From an uncultured Christensenellaceae bacterium (GTDB taxonomy: Bacteria > Bacillota > Clostridia > Christensenellales > Borkfalkiaceae): 11,798 nt of DNA. The notes beneath the pieces are model-generated. The model did no database searches and was not told where the DNA came from. It saw only the letters and a program-made list of their open reading frames with translations. The DNA lies in the NCBI GenBank assembly GCA_910589015.1, contig CAJUSA010000026.1, forward strand, positions 1 to 11,798. The letters run 5' to 3'. The position numbers and the translations under genes were made by a program. Of this stretch, positions 7,941 through 11,798 are shown piece by piece (the stretch's first letter is position 1; every line of letters begins with the position of its first letter).

Positions 7941-7969
7941 ATTATATATAATTAAAGGGCGTCCGTCAA
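7941..7969 (-). promoter_or_regulatory. Sigma-A-type promoter for secD-secF
   Basis: On the minus strand TTGACG (7964-7969) and TATAAT (7941-7946) are separated by exactly 17 bases, near consensus for the vegetative sigma factor. It starts about 20 bases after the scfB stop and predicts a leader of roughly 60 bases before secD. Confidence 0.88.
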
Positions 7970-7988
7970 GTCGAAAAGCTATCTAATT

Positions 7989-9308
7989 TTAATTTTTCGC
8001 CGTATTTTCGCGCGATTTCCGCACGGCAAGAATATGCAATGCGCATTCCACGCGCTTTTTCATCATGGCGCAGGTGATGGCGTACGGTTCGTCGATGTCG
8101 CCGTTGTAATGGAAGTTGTTCGCGCTGCACCCGCCCGAGCAGATAAACTTCGCAAAACAGTCCTCGCATTTTTTGCGCGTGAACAGGCAGCTATTCGCAA
8201 AACGCGCGCGGATAGCGGCGTCGATCTTGCCCTCGAACACATTGCCCATATAAAAACGGCTGTCGCCCGCGAACTGATGGCAGGGATACAGATCGCCGCT
8301 CGGCACGACCGAGAAATACTCGTTGCCCGCGCCGCACGCCGAAACGCGCTTTTCGAGGCACGGCCCGCCCTCTAAATCGACGTTGAAATGGAAGAAGTTG
8401 AAACCCTTCCCCTCTTTTTCGTAATCGAGATAGCGGTCGGCGAGCAATTCGTATTCGCGTTCGATCGCGGGAAGGTGCTCTTCTTTGATTTGCAGATCGT
8501 CGATTTCGGTGACGACGGGTTCGAGCGAAATGGAATCGAAACCGCTGTCCGCCAAAAAGAGTACGTCTTTGGAAAAATCGAGGTTCTTCGCCGTGAACGT
8601 GCCGCGGACGTAAAAATGTCTGTCCCCGCGCAGTTTGACGAACTTTTTGATCTTATCGAGCACGATATCGAAACTACCCTTGCCGTTCACCGTTTTGCGC
8701 ACGGCGTCGTGCACTTCCTTTCTGCCGTCGATCGAAAGCACGACGTTTTCCATCTCTTCGTTGCAAAAGGCGATGATCTCGTCGTTCAAAAGCAGGGCGT
8801 TTGTCGTGGTCGTGAACAAAAATTTCTTGCCGCGCTTTTGCGCCTCGGCCTTAGCGTAATACACCGTATCGCGGATCACCGAAAAATTCATGAACGGTTC
8901 GCCGCCGAAAAAGTCGATTTCGAGCACCTTACGGTCGCCGCTCTCGCGGATAAGCATATCGACCGCCGCTTTCGCCGTTTCAAGGCTCATCATCTCGCGT
9001 TTTTGATGATAAGCCCCCTCGTCGGCAAAGCAGTAACGGCAACGCATGTTGCAATCGTGGCAGATATGCAAACACATCGCCTTCATCTGCGAACGCTTGA
9101 CGGGGCGCGCTTTGGTTTCTTCGGCATATAAAAGCCCCGCGTCTTTGAGCCCTTCGATATCGGACAGAATGCTTTTGAGCTCTTCTTCGGAAACGTTTAC
9201 GCTCTCGCCGAGCAAACAGCGCGCCGTATGCTCGTCGCACTCGTGCAACGAACCGCTGCCCGTATCGTACGCATAATATTTATCGTGAAAACGGAAGGTA
9301 TGTACCAT
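7989..9308 (-). CDS. scfB: SCIFF peptide maturase, radical SAM/SPASM enzyme
   Basis: This enzyme family uses S-adenosylmethionine and iron-sulfur clusters to form cysteine thioether cross-links in the SCIFF precursor peptide in the cytoplasm. The 439-residue protein has an N-terminal peptide-recognition (RRE/PqqD-like) region (about 1-65), then a radical SAM barrel with the cluster motif C86-x3-C90-x2-C93, preceded by an extra C83, and GGEP at 135-138. The C-terminal SPASM domain is complete: C325, G338-x4-C343, C381-x2-C384-x5-C390-x3-C394, and C413, enough for two auxiliary clusters; C317, C374 and C422 are additional cysteines. AAGGA lies about five bases before the ATG. The substrate gene scfA lies just upstream on the same strand, 69 bases away, with a terminator-like hairpin between them. 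The adjacent SCIFF peptide makes this assignment much firmer than a generic SPASM call. Confidence 0.95.
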   Translation of the reverse strand: MVHTFRFHDKYYAYDTGSGSLHECDEHTARCLLGESVNVSEEELKSILSDIEGLKDAGLLYAEETKARPVKRSQMKAMCLHICHDCNMRCRYCFADEGAYHQKREMMSLETAKAAVDMLIRESGDRKVLEIDFFGGEPFMNFSVIRDTVYYAKAEAQKRGKKFLFTTTTNALLLNDEIIAFCNEEMENVVLSIDGRKEVHDAVRKTVNGKGSFDIVLDKIKKFVKLRGDRHFYVRGTFTAKNLDFSKDVLFLADSGFDSISLEPVVTEIDDLQIKEEHLPAIEREYELLADRYLDYEKEGKGFNFFHFNVDLEGGPCLEKRVSACGAGNEYFSVVPSGDLYPCHQFAGDSRFYMGNVFEGKIDAAIRARFANSCLFTRKKCEDCFAKFICSGGCSANNFHYNGDIDEPYAITCAMMKKRVECALHILAVRKSRENTAKN

Positions 9309-9329
9309 GAAATTCCTTTTTTTAACGCG

Positions 9330-9361
9330 AAAAACCGAGGAGGGCGTTGCGCCTCTCCCCG
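9330..9361 (-). terminator. Terminator-like hairpin (possible attenuator) between scfA and scfB
   Basis: On the minus strand CGGGGAGAGGCG pairs with CGCCCTCCTCG across a CAA loop: eleven base pairs with one bulged A and one G-U pair, followed by a run of five T. It lies in the 69-base gap after the scfA stop, so it would end or reduce transcription before scfB. Confidence 0.62.
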
Positions 9362-9377
9362 CGTCTTTCCGAAAAAT

Positions 9378-9530
9378 TTACTTTCTTTCGATCTTCTGCT
9401 CTTTCGTCGTGCGTTCGCAGGACTGATTCCCGACCGTGCAGCTCGTTTTGCAGGCAGACTGGCAGGTGCTTCTGCATTCGCCGCAGCCCGTAACGCACTT
9501 TTTCTCGGGTTTTGCAACCGTCTTAATCAT
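9378..9530 (-). CDS. scfA: Six-cysteine peptide SCIFF family precursor (seven-cysteine variant)
   Basis: A 50-residue RiPP precursor whose conserved core CRSTCQSACKTSCTVGNQSC (19-38) is the SCIFF signature of Clostridia, next to its maturase gene. Cysteines are at 12, 16, 19, 23, 27, 31 and 38, one more than the family's six; the usual C-x-C opening is widened here to C16-G-E-C19. In characterised homologues a cysteine is joined to a threonine five residues downstream; C27 and T32 have that spacing. A basic tail (TTKEQKIERK) follows the core. The start at 9530 is chosen because AGGAG lies eight bases before it; longer in-frame starts overlap or lie upstream of the -10 box and would not be transcribed. 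The mature product's role is unknown for the family; no dedicated exporter or protease is visible here. Confidence 0.93.
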   Translation of the reverse strand: MIKTVAKPEKKCVTGCGECRSTCQSACKTSCTVGNQSCERTTKEQKIERK

Positions 9531-9561
9531 AGCAAAATCTCCTATGTTTTTGATAGTACTC

Positions 9562-9590
9562 ATTATACAACGCAAACGGAGTTTTTGCAA
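9562..9590 (-). promoter_or_regulatory. Sigma-A-type promoter for scfA
   Basis: On the minus strand TTGCAA (9585-9590) and a perfect TATAAT (9562-9567) are spaced by 17 bases. It begins only a few bases after the stop of the preceding membrane-protein gene and predicts a leader of about 25 bases, so scfA can be transcribed independently of yajC. Confidence 0.85.
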
Positions 9591-9596
9591 GCAATT

Positions 9597-9974
9597 TTAA
9601 GCGTCTTTCCGCAATTTCGTACCGAGCAACGCGCCCGCTCCGCCCGCAAGCGCACAGGCGGCGAGTTCGAGAAGGAAGAACAGGCTGACGTGAAATCCGC
9701 CGCCCACCGCCGCAAACGCGAACATCGCGAGAACCGTGCCCGCGAGCCCCGCCGCCAACCCCTTGAAAAGCGCGCGCGGACGTTTGATAAAGATCAGGCT
9801 GAACACGAAACAGCCGATGATTTTAAGAATCCAGCAACTGACGGTCACGACCGTCTGCGCGGGCGACGCCGCTTTGACGATCGCCGCCAAGATCGCCATG
9901 GCGAACAAACAGTACACGGTGTAAGAGAGCGCGGCTTTCGCCGTTTCCCAAAGAGCGCGTTTGAAATTTTCCAT
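9597..9974 (-). CDS. TIGR04086-type four-helix membrane protein of unknown function
   Basis: A 125-residue integral membrane protein with four predicted helices at about 13-34, 41-63, 68-90 and 95-118, short charged connections (KRPR near 64-67) and a basic end (KLRKDA). Small proteins of the TIGR04086 family typically sit between yajC and the SCIFF gene in Clostridia; the position, size and topology here fit, but I identify it by context rather than by catalytic motifs. No enzymatic residues are apparent. The ATG at 9974 is preceded by GGAGG and a seven-T spacer. Unusually, this GGAGG is part of the 3' arm of the terminator-like hairpin after yajC and the T run is its U-tract, so the gene may be expressed only by read-through and with its ribosome binding site paired. 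Confidence 0.78.
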   Translation of the reverse strand: MENFKRALWETAKAALSYTVYCLFAMAILAAIVKAASPAQTVVTVSCWILKIIGCFVFSLIFIKRPRALFKGLAAGLAGTVLAMFAFAAVGGGFHVSLFFLLELAACALAGGAGALLGTKLRKDA

Positions 9975-10013
9975 AAAAAAACCTCCGCAGACATTTTAAC
10001 GTATGCGGAGGTT
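9975..10013 (-). terminator. Terminator-like hairpin after yajC whose 3' arm carries the next gene's ribosome binding site
   Basis: A perfect 10-base-pair inverted repeat (AACCTCCGCA at 9980-9989 and its complement at 10004-10013) with a 14-base loop is followed on the minus strand by seven T (9975-9981) and then directly by an ATG. The minus-strand 3' arm reads TGCGGAGGTT, so the GGAGG needed for the downstream gene (9982-9986) is within the stem. Confidence 0.8.
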
Positions 10014-10031
10014 CTGAAACTTATTCCTGAT

Positions 10032-10499
10032 TTACTCTTCGGTTTTTTCTTCGGGCGCCTTTTCCTCGACGGGGGCATCCTCTTTTGCCGGCTCGGGCTG
10101 TACGGGAACTTCGGCGGGTTTTTCGGCGTTCTTCGCCGCTTTTTCCGCTTTACGGCGCGCTTCGGCTTCCTCGCGTGCAATCTGCGTAGGACCCTTCGCG
10201 TCGGTCTGCGCGATCAGCTCTTTATCCATTTTGACGTACGATTTGCCCGTCGCCTCGCTGCCCGTTTCGATAATAACGGTGTTGTCGTCGCACACTTCCG
10301 CGACGATGCCGCAGATGCCGCCCGCCGTTTTTACTTTATGTCCGGGGCGGATCGCGTCGAGCTGTTCGACGTATTCCTTTTGACGCTGTTTATTCTTTCT
10401 GCCCGAAAAAACAAACCAACCGACAAACAGTAACACAACCACGCCTAAAAGAACGTAGGTAATAATCGTATTCGTATCAACCAATAAATTTCCGATCAT
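10032..10499 (-). CDS. yajC: Preprotein translocase subunit YajC, long-tailed form
   Basis: YajC is a small single-pass membrane protein found with SecDF. This 155-residue copy has a membrane helix at about 12-31, a basic stop-transfer run (GRKNKQRQKEY) and the family's conserved cytoplasmic core, with L-D-A-I-R-P-G-H-K-V near 47-56 and TAGGICGIVAEV near 58-69. Most YajC proteins are about 85-110 residues; here a further low-complexity tail from about residue 108 is rich in Ala, Glu, Lys and Pro (EKPAEVPVQPEPAKE and similar) and ends in acidic residues. The start is well supported by AAAAGGAG five bases before the ATG. It has its own near-consensus promoter and is followed by a terminator-like hairpin. 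YajC and secDF, usually adjacent, are here separated by the SCIFF genes, as in other Clostridia. Confidence 0.92.
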   Translation of the reverse strand: MIGNLLVDTNTIITYVLLGVVVLLFVGWFVFSGRKNKQRQKEYVEQLDAIRPGHKVKTAGGICGIVAEVCDDNTVIIETGSEATGKSYVKMDKELIAQTDAKGPTQIAREEAEARRKAEKAAKNAEKPAEVPVQPEPAKEDAPVEEKAPEEKTEE

Positions 10500-10504
10500 A
10501 GCAA

Positions 10505-10537
10505 CTCCTTTTGAAAGGACAAAGCGTTCCGTCCTTT
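10505..10537 (-). promoter_or_regulatory. yajC leader hairpin next to the ribosome binding site
   Basis: On the minus strand AAAGGAC (10531-10537) and GTCCTTT (10514-10520) form a 7-base-pair stem with a 10-base loop, immediately followed by the ribosome binding site AAAAGGAG (10505-10512). CCTTT of the 3' arm could pair alternatively, though with a very tight loop, with the AAAGG of that site. The structure is short and its role is inference. Confidence 0.4.
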
Positions 10538-10540
10538 TCT

Positions 10541-10569
10541 ATCATATCTTTTTTTTGACGATTTGGCAA
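10541..10569 (-). promoter_or_regulatory. Sigma-A-type promoter for yajC
   Basis: On the minus strand TTGCCA (10564-10569) and TATGAT (10541-10546) are 17 bases apart. Upstream, four A5 tracts on the minus strand (10573-10577, 10585-10589, 10593-10597, 10602-10606) resemble an UP element or bent DNA. Confidence 0.82.
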
Positions 10570-10649
10570 GTATTTTTAAGGAAATTTTTCCCTTTTTCCA
10601 ATTTTTCATACATCGGGATTTGCAACGCCGCAAAAGAAATTCCGTAAAA

Positions 10650-11765
10650 TCACGCTTGCTTTTCGTAAAATTCCTTGACGTATTCCTTGACGTACCCGTG
10701 CAGAATACTCTCGCGCAAGCCGCGCATGAGCTTATGCAGATAAGAAATATTATGCAGCGACAAGAGCATGCCCCCCGTCATCTCGCCCACGTTCACCATG
10801 TGGCGCAGATAGGCCTTGGTGTAATTGCGGCAGCAATAGCAGTCGCATTCGGGATCGAGCGGCGTAAAATCCTCTTTATACTTCCCGTTGCGCACGACGA
10901 CCTTTCCGCGCGAAGTGAGCGCCGTGCCGTTGCGCGCGATCCGCGTTGCCAAAACGCAGTCGAACATATCCACGCCGCGCAACACGCCTTCGACAAGGCA
11001 GTCGGGCGAACCGACGCCCATCAAATAACGCGGCACGTCGGTCGGAAGCAGCGGTTGGAGCACGTCAAGCATTTCATACATGAGGGGTTTGGGTTCCCCC
11101 ACCGAAAGCCCGCCGATCGCGATCCCGTGTTTGACGTAAGGCAGACAGCGCGCCAGACTTTCTTTGCGCAGATCGGCGAACAGATTGCCCTGCACGATGG
11201 GGAAAAGCGCCTGCGACGGATTATTGTGCGCCGCGTAACAACGCTTCAACCACTTTTCCGTGCGTTCCATCGCGCGGAAGCTCTCTTCATGCGAATAGCC
11301 GTATTCCGAACACTGGTCGAACGCCATAATGATATCCGAACCTAAATTATGCTGAATTTCCATCGCCTTTTCGGGCGTAAACATATGGTAACTGCCGTCC
11401 ACATGCGAAGAAAAGCGCACGCCTTCGTCGGTAATGTTATTGAGCGACGCGAGCGAAAACACCTGAAACCCGCCGCTGTCGGTGAGAATAGGCTTGTTCC
11501 AGTTCATGAATTTATGTAAGCCGCCCGCACGCTTGATGAGCTCGTCGCCGGGGCGCATGTATAAATGATAGGTGTTGGAAAGAATGATCTGCGAACCCAC
11601 CTCGTCGAGATCGCGCGGATACACGCCCTTTACGGTCGCCTGCGTGCCGACGGGCATATACACGGGCGTTAAAATATCGCCGTGGGGCGTATGGAACACG
11701 CCGGCGCGCGCACCCGTTTCGGGGTCGGTTTTCTGCAATTCAAAAGAAAAATATTCGTTGTTCAT
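10650..11765 (-). CDS. tgt: tRNA-guanine transglycosylase (queuosine pathway)
   Basis: Tgt swaps guanine-34 in GU(N)-anticodon tRNAs (Asp, Asn, His, Tyr) for a queuosine precursor, preQ1 in most bacteria. The 371-residue protein is full length. Catalytic features are D96 in TDSGGFQVFSL, the nucleophile-position D269 in DMFDCVLATR, and the zinc site C307-x-C309-x2-C312 with H338, in the family's usual CxCxxC...H arrangement (CDCYCCRNYTKAYLRH). Two ATGs stand in tandem at 11768 and 11765. AGGA is only two bases from the first but five from the second, so 11765 is preferred. No queA, ruvB or queuosine transporter is visible in the window, but only 33 bases remain upstream. No clear terminator follows it; 150 bases downstream lies yajC with its own promoter. 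Confidence 0.97.
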   Translation of the reverse strand: MNNEYFSFELQKTDPETGARAGVFHTPHGDILTPVYMPVGTQATVKGVYPRDLDEVGSQIILSNTYHLYMRPGDELIKRAGGLHKFMNWNKPILTDSGGFQVFSLASLNNITDEGVRFSSHVDGSYHMFTPEKAMEIQHNLGSDIIMAFDQCSEYGYSHEESFRAMERTEKWLKRCYAAHNNPSQALFPIVQGNLFADLRKESLARCLPYVKHGIAIGGLSVGEPKPLMYEMLDVLQPLLPTDVPRYLMGVGSPDCLVEGVLRGVDMFDCVLATRIARNGTALTSRGKVVVRNGKYKEDFTPLDPECDCYCCRNYTKAYLRHMVNVGEMTGGMLLSLHNISYLHKLMRGLRESILHGYVKEYVKEFYEKQA

Positions 11766-11798
11766 CATGATCCTCGCTTACACAAACAAACAGGCGTC

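Noticed and set aside
9531..9590. Longer N-terminal extensions of the SCIFF precursor
   Set aside because: The upstream ATGs overlap or precede the -10 box and lack ribosome binding sites; the ATG at 9530 has AGGAG at proper distance.
10580..10649. Terminator after tgt
   Set aside because: Imperfect inverted repeats (around CGGGATTT/AAATTCCG) have a mismatch on the minus strand and no T run, so no support for a Rho-independent terminator.

Overview
The window is a stretch of bacterial chromosome in which every convincing gene lies on the minus strand, so it reads right to left. The gene order tgt - yajC - TIGR04086-type membrane protein - scfA (SCIFF peptide) - scfB (radical SAM maturase) - secD - secF - recJ - relA is a housekeeping order of Clostridia. 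The SCIFF pair, separate secD and secF genes, the long Bacillus-type RecJ and a single bifunctional Rel all fit Firmicutes/Clostridia. Base composition is moderately GC-rich, so I infer an uncultured, moderately GC-rich clostridial lineage and cannot place it more finely.

Layout from right to left: tgt (tRNA queuosine modification) comes first, followed by a 150-base gap holding an A-tract-rich promoter. Next is yajC, encoding a Sec accessory protein with an unusually long charged tail. A terminator-like hairpin after yajC also contains the ribosome binding site of the next gene, a four-helix membrane protein. A near-consensus promoter then drives scfA, a 50-residue cysteine-rich peptide with seven rather than six cysteines. 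A second terminator-like hairpin separates scfA from scfB. A third near-consensus promoter precedes secD and secF, which overlap by 8 bases and end at a strong terminator. recJ and relA follow. A 106-base near-palindrome made of two inverted copies of a REP-like element sits exactly at the relA stop codon. Last is a Sel1-repeat gene that runs off the left edge.

The gene functions fall into four groups: protein export (YajC, SecD, SecF), RiPP biosynthesis (ScfA modified by ScfB), nucleic-acid maintenance and tRNA modification (RecJ, Tgt), and the stringent response (Rel). The regulatory signals suggest the cluster is cut into short transcription units: yajC with a conditional TIGR04086-type gene, scfA with an attenuated scfB, secD-secF, and recJ-relA.

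I see no unmistakably new multi-gene system. The points most worth a second look are the seven-cysteine SCIFF variant and its apparent attenuator, the terminator hairpin that buries a ribosome binding site, the SecD/SecF pair with altered proton-relay motifs, and the compensatory changes in the REP-like palindrome. There are no tRNA, rRNA or CRISPR features and no gene-free stretch longer than 300 bases.
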